The position numbers and the translations under genes were made by a program. Source: Hymenopellis radicata (Eukaryota; Basidiomycota; Agaricomycetes; Agaricales; Physalacriaceae). Taken from it: a stretch of DNA of 64,000 bases. The stretch covers positions 1 to 64,000 of the forward strand of contig JADNRX010000284.1 of NCBI GenBank assembly GCA_015501595.1, read 5' to 3'. Within the stretch, counting starts at the first letter, position 1, and each line of letters starts with the position of its first letter. This document shows positions 55,701 to 64,000 of this stretch, piece by piece. The notes under the pieces are model-generated. The model saw only the letters and a list, made by a program, of their open reading frames with translations, did not search any database and had not been told where the DNA came from.

Positions 55701-58377
55701 GGCAAAGGACAGCAAGAATCCTTGATGTACGTGACGTTAGGGCTTGAAAGAGAGGCGATGCTGGTACGCGGCGGTGAAGAACCAGAAATGAGGATAGGGA
55801 AGATGGGCAGATTTTTCAAGAGAACCCTGTGGAGAAAGGATAATTGCTGTGGTTTACGCCGTGCCGCGGTAAAGTAGGCTTGGAGTATGTGACGATGTTC
55901 TTTCTTGACGACTTGGGACAAGTTGTCTAATACGTATGACAGCGAGAACGCATCTTGCCCTATGCCTTGCGATCGAAGAAACTTTTCGGGAATGCTTGTA
56001 TTCAGGAAATGCAGTCCGAGCGACTGTAAAACTTGACGGGTCTCGTCAGATAAATCCTGCGCAATTAGGTATTTGGAGTCGACAGAGCACACGAATCCAG
56101 CCGTGATCGGCAACAGTGCCCGAGATTTGAGAGCTTCGAGCAACTCCTGCGCGAGGGGTACTTTGAGCCATGACTCATAACCGTCAATCCATGTCCAGAA
56201 GGCAGATAGCCACGACAGCACGGGTGCAGTCACGGCTCCGTAAGGGGCAGAGAAATGAGTTTGTGAATCGAGAAGTGGTCCGAGGTGCGATACTGTCAAC
56301 GGTGTGACGTTATATGGACAGCCGGTTGAGCAGAACAGCCCGCGGCATTTCGCGGAGAGGGAGTATTCAGGAACCATGTCGGGATCGGCGAACAGCCTGA
56401 CCATGTCTGCAGTCCCAAGAATGTATGTCGATGAGATACAAGGTAACATACTCAGCGATACGAAGTCGCCGTCAACGGTAGGAATTAGTGGGATTCCCAC
56501 AGCATGACCTGAATCAACAAGATAATCCAAGAGAATGGACCGGTCGTTGAGTGACAAATTGTCGACGAAGGATGTGTGACTCTGCATACATAGAGTAAGG
56601 ACATAATTCGCGACTTCGCCTAAAAGACTTACCTTCAACACACGTTGGATATTGCGAGGATTCAACACCTGCTCAACAGGTATATCGTACGCGAACATAT
56701 CCGAGGGAGGTTGTATGATGACTAGTCTGGTTTTTGCCAGAACTTGCAAAACGTCGGCCGGGAAATGCGTGGGTGCAACAAGGCTAGACTTGAAAGAGAC
56801 GAAAGACGCCGGAGAGTCCGAGGGTTGTACGCGAGGAAACACACTCAAATCCTGGCGCACGACCTCGAGCGCCACAGATGCAGGCAATTGCTGCCAGTAC
56901 TCGTTGGTCGTTTGCTGAACGCTCGGCCATGCCGTCCAGACAGCAGTGATCTCCTTTTCCTTGACCAAGATGTCAAGAAGACGAGCCCACGCACGTGGAG
57001 CGTATGTCTCGAAAACTGCAAGGTTCCACTGAACCAGTAATCTAGGTGAATTTATTAATATGTGAATGATATAAAGAGATAAACACTAACCCTTCTCTTG
57101 ACCCAATGCTAACGCCAGTCTCTTGTCGGTTTCGAAGTGCTTGTCTATCCGGCGTGAGGGCGAGAATGGCGTGAAGATGTGCGGGCAGCTTGGTGAAGAT
57201 GGGTAATGGGAGCAACGAAAACAAACGACCATTGTCTATGGAACGTCCCAAAGGAAATGCGAGGCCAACATGGGAGAAAAGTTTGTCATCGGTCAAACGC
57301 TGTCCGACCTGATGTCCAAGTCTGTTTCAATTTGATATAATTTGCGCTGTTTCGTCATCAGACAGAACCAGGTGACAGATGCGCCACGTCAATGTATCCT
57401 GTTGTCCGCGGATATTGGAACGTATAATGCAGCGGAATGTCTCAAAACGAGCGGTCGAACCCAGACGTTTCTCGGCGATGAGGTGGGGATCTTCGATGGA
57501 GACCTTTGCGAGGGATGTCTGTCGACCGTCCATATCGATGATTGTCAGTTCGATGGTGTGCACGTTCTTCAGAAAGAGCATCGTGTCTTGCAACTCCTTC
57601 TCAATAAAAGTCCGGAAAAGGGTCTCGATATCTTCAGTCGAGAAAGTTTGTTTTCGAATCTGAGATTTCACAGCCTGATCAGAGGTGCGAAGAGGCAGCC
57701 GAATAACGGTGCCAGAAAAGGCGACGGGGTCGGCTACAGCTGGTTGGAAGGCAGCCAATTGATCCTTATACTTATGCCCTTCAGCGACGAGGTTGATAGC
57801 CACACCACCGGGAGTAGCGAATTCCTCGTGTGGATCAAATATAACGAGTTTGTTCGACGACAAGATGTGAGGATTATCGGTGACCTATAACGATTGAGTT
57901 GACGACGAAGTGTGTCTTAGTTCTGGGACATACATGGTAACAAGAGCGAAATCCGAGGCCGTACTTGCCGATTTTACTAGCAGATATGTGAGAGGTTGTC
58001 GCAGAGTCTTGAAGAGTGACCCTCACCTTTCGTCGGCCTTCTTGTTTGAGCCGTGGATCGTCTTCAAAGCCGTCCAGTCACTGTCACGGAAAACGGAGTC
58101 GTTCGTGCAGAGTAGAGCTGGTCCTTGGGAGCTACGAAGCGCTGGGTCGAGAAGGGATGAAGCCGCGTGTTGGCGGCAATCCAAGGTGAAGACCTAGCTC
58201 TCGGTTGAAGTGGCGCATCCAAATGAAAGAGGGGGTACTTCACACCTGAATTGTAGACCTTGCATCGTCCGAATTCTGTAGGAGCTCCCGAAGTAGCCCA
58301 TTGCCAAACGGATAACTGTCAAGGATACCCTTGATAGCGGAGGCTGTGTCGACACGTTCTCTGAAAGATTCGGGCAT
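49772..58377 (-). CDS. Large sacsin-like protein: two GHKL ATPase modules and C-terminal BTB domain
   Basis: About 2,600 residues in some ten exons. ATG 58377 (MPESFRERV) leads into the first Bergerat-fold module: RELLQNSDDA (N box, near 58290), LCTNDSVF (near 58100) and KYGFGFRSCYHVTD (near 57955). A ~780-residue exon (56968-54626) and further sequence resemble the sacsin repeat middle. A second module follows: AINEFIANALDAGATRF (near 54150), LLYNNALF (near 54020) and KFGLGALSMFHFTD (near 53905). After another long exon (53586-51430) a BTB/POZ domain closes the protein (CDIVFV near 50375, KAHRVFLSVMVPHFEEAF near 50310, DFVYTGDIIV near 50115). Stop 49772. The frame slips by one base near 51513 (LKLQP then VLSPQG), and the join near 54450 is uncertain. 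Inferred role: chaperone-like ATPase linked by BTB to a Cul3 ubiquitin ligase. Confidence 0.8.
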
Positions 58378-59119
58378 CGAGCGAGTGAAGGAGAGAGATG
58401 AGAGGCTTAGTTACACCCGCTACGAATATATATAAAAGACATTGTCTAGCACGTGTGTGATGCCATCTTTCTTTTGAGTTCGCGCAGACAAAGGGAGAGA
58501 GCCGTAAGGTCTGCGTCGCAAGTTTCTGGCAAAGCATGGCAGCCTGATACAAAGGACGTGAAAATCCTTAAAAGCGCGATCTGTGTTGAGTACGTTGAGT
58601 ACTCAGCGTGATTCACTGAGGATGATTAGACTCACATAATTGTTCGAGCAAGGCTTTGACAGCGTAACAAGAAAAGGGAGATTTTTGGAACAAGTCCAAG
58701 GGCCAGCAGACGGAAAAGGCAAGTCTTCGATCACCTCTTAGCTGCAAGTTACGACCAGCTACTGTTTACGGATACCTAGGACCTTCTTCTCGTCTAAGCA
58801 CAATAGCAGCTACCGGCCGACTGGATCGCCTACGCGTTGCTGCAGCAGCCCAGAAATGCGTCCACTCAATGACTTGAAATGCGGTCCCGCGCGTGGGGTA
58901 CCGTGACCTGGAGCCTTTGCATTTCCCATCATCTCATTATCGCAGTCATGGCCTCGATTTAGTGCGCATTGTCGTTGCCGTGACCGAATGAGAGCGGCTT
59001 CCTAGGCAAGGCATTTTCCACTGTCCAAGGACCAGTTTGACGTATTGCCTCCTATATAGGTCCCGTCTGCTTGGCACTGCAGTCGTTCTTGTCCCACAGC
59101 CATTCTTTCACTTCTCCCC
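58378..59119. other. Intergenic, nothing certain
   Basis: About 740 bases with the divergent promoters of the sacsin-like and F-box genes. A tandem GTTGAGTACGTTGAGTACT-like repeat lies near 58585. A minus-strand frame of 77 codons (58319-58552) overlaps the sacsin start and is not convincing. Confidence 0.4.
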
Positions 59120-60661
59120 ATGTCATATCCCTTCCAGCATCTCCTGGATGACGCCACACAATATGCTCTACAAAGTCCGCCCGCAGCAGAGCGTCTTACC
59201 CAAGTTGTTCGCCAGTTCACGTTCGACGTTAAGAATCTACTCTCCACCCGGACAATCGCCCTCCTCCCCACAGAGTTGTTGTGCGAAATATTCATCTTCG
59301 CATGCGCCATGGATCCTCATACTGACCCGCCGCTCGACCCGAACAACATCATGCGCATTACGCCGATGCTCATTGCCGCCGTCAATAAACGGTGGCGAAC
59401 CATTATCCTCGACCTGCCCATAGCGTGGTCTTGTATTGACATCAACTTTCACGTCGGGATTGAAGTGCGCCGCAACAAGTACGGTCTGATACTCGCGAAC
59501 CTCATTCAGCTCCATCTGGATCGTTCTCTCCCTCGTCCCCTTTCCATCCGCCTTCGCATCCCACCGCGCTCTCCCGACCGTGTCCTCCATGTCCTACTCA
59601 TGAAGCCACTTACATTCTATTTCATCCAGACCCTCCTGGTCCCTCATTGCGCCCGTTGGCGTCACGTCTCTATCGACGTTTGCGGCAAGAAATTCTATCC
59701 TTTGTACTTGCCTTTCGAGATCATGCCGTCTCTCCGCCTTCCGATGCTCGAGACGCTCACGATTGAGAATGCAGAGCCAGACCCGCCTCAAGCTCCTTTC
59801 TGCGACGCACTGGCGGAGGCGACCTCTCTCAAGCATATTCAGTTCAAGGGCGGCAAGGTCGTTCTGCCTCTCCTGGAACAGCTCCAACCCCGCCTCCTAC
59901 GGGGTCAGCAAATCAAGACCGTCGTTCTTGATGGCTTCCGATACGACACCCTCCTGTGGAATCTTGCAAATTTATACAAAGTTGATAGAGTCATTTGCTG
60001 TGATATGGAGCTTCCACCCGGTCAATTCGGTGTTCAGTTGGAGCTCCCGCCGACGTCGAGCAGCGTTAGGACTCTCACCGCTGTTTTTGGGTGGCAAATC
60101 AACTTACGTTGGCTCAAATTCCTCACTGCTTCCAAGTTGCAGGCCATTGAGTTCATCCATATCCATCCTACCTCGTTGGCAACGGACGGCCTTTCATCCG
60201 CCATAATCGAATTCTGTAATCGTTCGCAGATAACGACGTCGCTTAGACGCCTCGTCCTTAAAGGCGTCGTCATGTGGTCTAGCGACGTCGTGAGCATTCT
60301 CCGCACCGTACCCCAGCTGGAGGAGCTCATCCTCCGCGAACCGGTTGGTCAATCTGTTACACAGTTCCCTAACTATCTCTTCGAGATGGACGACATACAA
60401 GAGGAGCCGCACATGATCTCGGAGACGTTTTGTATGCGTCTTTCCTGCGACGAGAATCTTGGTGCAAAGCTGCACACGATGGAGTTTGTCTGGTCGTGTG
60501 ATTTGAGCGTTGATGCAGTGCTGGACATGCTGGACGAGCGGAAGAAGATTGTGAACATCGCACTGGGGACCCGTCCATTCAACCGGTTCGGGCCATCTGA
60601 TATGGAGCGCGTGGTAGCGCTTCGGGAGGAAGGGCGAACGTGTTGTCTTGTACCAAACTGA
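59120..60661 (+). CDS. F-box protein, intronless
   Basis: 513 residues in a single exon from ATG 59120 to TGA 60659. After an N-terminal helical region (about 45 residues) comes the F-box-like LLPTELLCEIFIFACAM, then the VNKRWRTIILDLPIAWSCI segment typical of the large Agaricomycete F-box class with W-R-x-I-x-x-x-x-P-x-L-W-like motif. The rest is a leucine-rich surface (for example LPMLETLTIENA near 59740 and LRRLVLKGVVM near 60240). It belongs to a different subfamily from the four REFPLP genes. Predicted SCF adaptor. Confidence 0.8.
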   Translation: MSYPFQHLLDDATQYALQSPPAAERLTQVVRQFTFDVKNLLSTRTIALLPTELLCEIFIFACAMDPHTDPPLDPNNIMRITPMLIAAVNKRWRTIILDLPIAWSCIDINFHVGIEVRRNKYGLILANLIQLHLDRSLPRPLSIRLRIPPRSPDRVLHVLLMKPLTFYFIQTLLVPHCARWRHVSIDVCGKKFYPLYLPFEIMPSLRLPMLETLTIENAEPDPPQAPFCDALAEATSLKHIQFKGGKVVLPLLEQLQPRLLRGQQIKTVVLDGFRYDTLLWNLANLYKVDRVICCDMELPPGQFGVQLELPPTSSSVRTLTAVFGWQINLRWLKFLTASKLQAIEFIHIHPTSLATDGLSSAIIEFCNRSQITTSLRRLVLKGVVMWSSDVVSILRTVPQLEELILREPVGQSVTQFPNYLFEMDDIQEEPHMISETFCMRLSCDENLGAKLHTMEFVWSCDLSVDAVLDMLDERKKIVNIALGTRPFNRFGPSDMERVVALREEGRTCCLVPN

Positions 60662-60914
60662 CCCTACTTATGTGTACTTCTTATGATGATTGACTCAATG
60701 GACGCGTAGTTATGTTGCTGTACTTGATACTTGGTCTCGCCAATGCGTATTTGACCCTATGATTTACCACTTATCGTTCTTATCCGCGTCCGAAGGTCGC
60801 TCGATAATGCGCCACGTGAATATTTCAAATTCCGACCGCATATAAAAGCTGACGCCGACTGTTTCCCTCTTTCCCAACGACCACCATCTCGAAGCCTTCC
60901 TCTGAATCGTAAAG

Positions 60915-61256
60915 ATGCCCAAGAATTCCGAGTCTTCCTCGAACAATACCGTTACCACTGGCAGTGGCACCAATAGCCAGGTGACCTCTCTTTCATCTTC
61001 CTTAGCTACGCGCTCACTGTGCTTGAAGGGCAATCATTATTGCACCCGAGAGGACTCGAGCTCTGGCTCGACGGGTTATCACTACTCGAATACGTATGTC
61101 TAGTCTGTCCCTCCTTCTCTCAAGTTCTCACTCGTACGCAGGAACGACAGCTATTATTACAAGAACACAGATGGTTCGACGTACTACAACTCTGGCACTG
61201 GGTACTCCCAGTACACGTCGCCCAGTGGCCAGACCCACAAGTCTACTGGGAAGTAG
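60915..61256 (+). CDS. Small Ser/Tyr/Gly-rich protein
   Basis: Three short exons: MPKNSESSSNNTVTTGSG (ATG 60915), then GNHYCTREDSSSGST and GYHYSNT, then DSYYYKNTDGSTYYNSG and YTSPSGQTHKSTGK with TAG at 61254. Introns about 60979-61026 and 61094-61139 are clean GT-AG. About 80 residues, low-complexity, no signal peptide, one Cys. Tyr/Gly/Ser-rich small proteins of this form are widespread in basidiomycetes; their function is unknown. A TATA-like motif (CATATAAAAG) lies about 75 bases upstream. Confidence 0.7.
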
Positions 61257-61437
61257 GGGTGAAAATCCGCGTTGCAGAAGTGTTTGGAAGTGAAATGTGT
61301 ATAATATGGAATGAATAGCTTTTCTGAATCTCTTATGTATGGTACTATATGAGTACAGCTCAAAGAAAGATGGAAGTTTCAAGACTGGACAGTACAATGG
61401 TGAGAATACATTTGTTCCGTTGGATTACATTTTGTCT

Positions 61438-62097
61438 TTATGCAACAGTTGCCTGAACATCCACTCCATGCTTCAACATACGACTGTAGGGGCATGCCTA
61501 TGATTCAGATTGGTTAGACACGAAGCTTCCCCAAGATACCACGACGTACCGCATGTCCAGCTTGCAGGAGCTCGTCGTCGATACCTTCCACCTTCACGTC
61601 GACTCCGATTCCGAAACCTGGCATGCCTTTCGGCTCGCCAAGGTGGACACTAACATGTACTTTCGCGTGCTGGGCCATGTCGGTCTTCTTCATCTGGCGT
61701 GCGACCAGCTGGATCGCCCCAAGGAGACAAGCTGCCTATTGTTAGACGCGATGAGAATATGGGGACGAGACGCGCACCGGAATAGCCCATGGCGAAGAGC
61801 TGTTCGGGATTTTCTCCGTTCCCAGCGCCGCCCAGCTCTTTCGGGGTCGCGAGGTTCAAGGTGAGGCCGTTGCAGCTCGTGCTGCCGTTGCGTCCGGCAC
61901 CTTGGGCGATAGCAGTGGCGGTATACTGGTAAAGGAAGGATGAGAAATTCATCTCGGACTCAAAGGGTGAAAGTTACCTTGGTCGTCTCGAGAGACATGA
62001 ATGACCGAGCAGGAACTCTCGAGCCGTTACGAAGGGTCAGCCCATGGCCAAGAGTACGGCTACTGAGGCGCGCAGTGTTCAGGAAAGACATGCTCAT
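61438..62097 (-). CDS. OsmC/Ohr-type organic hydroperoxide resistance protein, probably mitochondrial
   Basis: Ohr/OsmC proteins reduce organic peroxides through a pair of cysteines. ATG 62097 begins an Arg/Ser-rich presequence without acidic residues (MSMSFLNTARLSSRTLGHG), which fits mitochondrial import. After an intron the core reads YTATAIAQGAGRNGSTSC, then LATPKELGG and NPEQLFAMGYS. A ~60-base intron then joins ACLLGAIQLVARQ, carrying the first catalytic Cys. The last intron joins GHA to ACPYSRMLKHGVDV with the second Cys, and the gene ends at TAA 61438. About 165 residues, the family's size plus presequence. It lies just downstream of F-box member D on the same strand; copies of its first exon travelled with the F-box duplications. 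Confidence 0.88.
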
Positions 62098-62241
62098 CGT
62101 GGTTAGTGTTCACGTTGGGGGCGGGATCGTCGATGACGACAATCCGGCGTTAAATAGATGACCATCAATACTCAATGTTGTTAACGCGAGGACCTATCTT
62201 TATTGAGTTTGCAGACGACGAGTACTACAGTAAGGTTAACT

Positions 62242-63633
62242 TTATGGTAAGGGTTCGTCATTTTTATCCCTCTTGAACTGCCGCACGCTCAACAGACCAC
62301 GATCGTGAAGGAGAGGCATGCCATTTATCACTTCCGTCTTCCATTCTTCATCCGTATCCTCATCCCAGCCGTCCCAGCAAATGAGTCTGTAACATCTATA
62401 ATGTGCGCGATGGAGGAGTATTTCGACGCGAGAAAGTGATACGGACATGGGGTGGCGGTCGATATACGCATCGAGATGGTTCCACGCGAGCCGTTTCTCA
62501 CCAACGAAGAAGGCTAGCTTCTCGAGATGGCCCGGAAGCGTCAACGCAGACAGAGTCTGAGTATTCATTAAAATCAAAGTGAGGCAACGCAATCTCTTAT
62601 GACTGGAGAGATTCCATAAACCGGGACGGCGTATATTGTTTGCTACAGAATCGTTGTATGAGCATACACCGTAGAAGTCTAGGAAAAAGGACCTACAGAA
62701 TTCCGCTGATATTATCAATTCTTGAAGCGTTGAAGCGGTGTTGCTGATCAATGTATCCCAGTAGTAGGGTGTTATGTCCCGGTAGTGACCGTACAGCTTT
62801 AAAGAGGTCACGGATGACAATTCGAAGTAGGGCACTCTCTGATTGTTAATGAAAGGTAGGCGAGGGAGATTGACGCTAGTTCCGTAGATGAAGGATTTCA
62901 ACTTCGCCGGTGGCACGTCCCGAGGCACTGGTGGTGTCGTTGGAAAGATGCTCTCCCAAATACGTTTAGTAGAAAAAACCTTCGAGCGCGTCGGAGTTGA
63001 ACGCTGTGCGGGAAGGATGGTGACTTGATCCAAGGCGAGATGGGTCAAACGATAGCAATTGCGAAAAAGCTCGTCAACGACCGTTGCGTTCTGAAACTTG
63101 ACGTATCGAAGTTCCATGGATTGAACGCCAGGCGGGATGGCCTTAGCCAGTTGAGAGGTCATGAGCAGGTGCGGATGGTGCCGTCTAATGACACGATCAT
63201 GATCAGCCCAAGCACCCGATCTGATTCGTTGGAAAGATATCGACGCTAGGGAGGGAAGGAGAGGTAGGATAATAGGCAGTTCCTTCGACTCCACGTAGCT
63301 TTCCTCGTCTATGAACGACGTGCTTCCGCAAATCCTGATTTCCTTAACCAGTTGGCCAAGGGAGGGCGTCTCTTTCAAAAGACACAAAAAGGACTGCTCC
63401 GTGAAAACGGCTGGATACTCCGCCCGAAGCGGATACAAGTGGCCACGAAGCTCGGGGTTGTCAATATCATCGAGGAGAGTGACTTTCTCGTAGAGGTGTG
63501 TCCAGCAGACAGGCACAAAGGCGCGACAGATGAGGATGGCAACCCGTAGGCTGGCGATGTCATGGTAGATGTGAGAAACGATGAGCTCGACGAGTTCCGG
63601 AGGGAGTGGGAATTCGCGGAAAGAGGGTGGCAT
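62242..63633 (-). CDS. F-box-like protein, intronless family member D
   Basis: 463 residues, one exon, ATG 63633 (MPPSFREFPLPPELVELIVSH), stop TAA 62242. Domain order and conserved patches as in members B and C; the C-terminal half is especially close to C. It stands next to the only complete OsmC gene. Together with the shared intergenic sequence this makes it the likely source-type locus for duplications A and B. Confidence 0.78.
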   Translation of the reverse strand: MPPSFREFPLPPELVELIVSHIYHDIASLRVAILICRAFVPVCWTHLYEKVTLLDDIDNPELRGHLYPLRAEYPAVFTEQSFLCLLKETPSLGQLVKEIRICGSTSFIDEESYVESKELPIILPLLPSLASISFQRIRSGAWADHDRVIRRHHPHLLMTSQLAKAIPPGVQSMELRYVKFQNATVVDELFRNCYRLTHLALDQVTILPAQRSTPTRSKVFSTKRIWESIFPTTPPVPRDVPPAKLKSFIYGTSVNLPRLPFINNQRVPYFELSSVTSLKLYGHYRDITPYYWDTLISNTASTLQELIISAEFCRSFFLDFYGVCSYNDSVANNIRRPGLWNLSSHKRLRCLTLILMNTQTLSALTLPGHLEKLAFFVGEKRLAWNHLDAYIDRHPMSVSLSRVEILLHRAHYRCYRLICWDGWDEDTDEEWKTEVINGMPLLHDRGLLSVRQFKRDKNDEPLP

Positions 63634-64000
63634 ACTGTATCTGTAATGATATAGTCTGAATGAAGGATACAGTTAAGGGCGAACCGTGTCGAGTTTGTGA
63701 GAAGGAGTTAGATTATTGGCCACTTGGGTATGTGCTCGTTTGTGTCAAGTTCGTGTATACATGCCATTGATGTCGGGTGGCACAGCAACGATATCGACCG
63801 TGATACCCATCGGAACTACCCCTAAGCGAGCTTCAGTTTACCTGCATCAAAAATTGGGCTTAGATGAAGGTGGTGCGTGAGTGAGCATGCCATCATCCCG
63901 TCGTAAACCCGAGTTCGAGTCAAAGTGAATGCTTATCTTACTCGTTGAACTTGAAACGTTCAAATCGCTGCCATCGGCTTGGATGTGTTTGGCAACATCC
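63634..64000. other. Upstream region of F-box D and right inverted repeat
   Basis: Promoter side of F-box member D. From 63752 to the window edge it is the right copy of the inverted repeat (separate entry). No complete gene. Confidence 0.5.
63752..64000 (-). repeat. Right copy of the window-spanning inverted repeat
   Basis: Reverse complement begins GGATGTTGCCAAACACATCC at 64000 and matches 576-790. In this sense it is open for at least 50 codons (DVAKHIQADGSDLN and onward, to a TGA near 63850), so it may be the 3' end of a gene lying mostly beyond the edge. The left copy carries stops. Confidence 0.8.

Noticed and set aside
58319..58552. Minus-strand frame around the sacsin-like start
   Set aside because: Out of frame with the conserved ATPase N box; no domain.

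Overview
This is a nuclear stretch of a filamentous basidiomycete, most likely an Agaricomycete. Reasons: genes are dense on both strands and broken by many 45-75 bp GT-AG introns. The single-copy genes are eukaryotic housekeeping genes (CDC11-type septin, PIG-U, TSR1, CLC channel, SPC1, YIF1, RTF2, SF3B3, ICln). Around them lie F-box-like proteins of the kind expanded in mushroom-forming fungi. No genus can be assigned from the sequence alone.

Layout. 0-9.2 kb: edge of a membrane-protein gene, an F-box-like gene with one apparent frameshift, a CDC11 septin, then a decayed F-box copy (5.4 kb) and its better preserved sister (8.0-9.1 kb). 9.5-29.8 kb is the conserved core: PIG-U and TSR1 (divergent), a small tail-anchored protein, a CLC chloride/proton exchanger, SPC1 and YIF1 (divergent), a secreted HExxH metallopeptidase-like gene, RTF2 and SF3B3 (divergent), and an F-box/LRR-like protein with a C-terminal membrane segment. 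30-35.5 kb: a frameshifted NAD-dependent epimerase, then a duplicated two-gene module (HExxH gene plus a ~150-residue protein of unknown function). The two copies of this module have decayed reciprocally. 35.9-48.9 kb is a duplication-rich zone: three related intronless F-box genes, ICln, a segmental duplication, three MITE-like elements (one just upstream, inside an intron), a non-autonomous hAT element with an intact 8-bp target duplication, and a truncated zinc-cluster transcription factor. 49.8-58.4 kb: one very large sacsin-like gene with two GHKL ATPase modules and a C-terminal BTB domain. 59-63.6 kb: another F-box gene, a small Ser/Tyr/Gly-rich protein, an OsmC/Ohr peroxide-resistance gene, and the fourth member of the intronless F-box family.

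How it fits together. The core genes serve general secretion and membrane trafficking (SPC1, YIF1, PIG-U), ribosome and spliceosome assembly (TSR1, SF3B3, ICln), the cytoskeleton (septin) and ion homeostasis (CLC). The accessory part is rich in predicted ubiquitin-ligase adaptors (nine F-box-like genes or relics, one BTB protein) and in secreted zincin-like proteins. It carries the window's duplications, transposons and probable frameshifts. Single-base losses at G:C runs recur in accessory reading frames. I did not notice any in the housekeeping genes, though the PIG-U 5' end is unresolved. The first ~0.8 kb and last ~0.25 kb of the window are inverted copies of each other.

Exon boundaries were read by eye from GT-AG sites and family resemblance. 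Gene ends are more reliable than individual splice sites.
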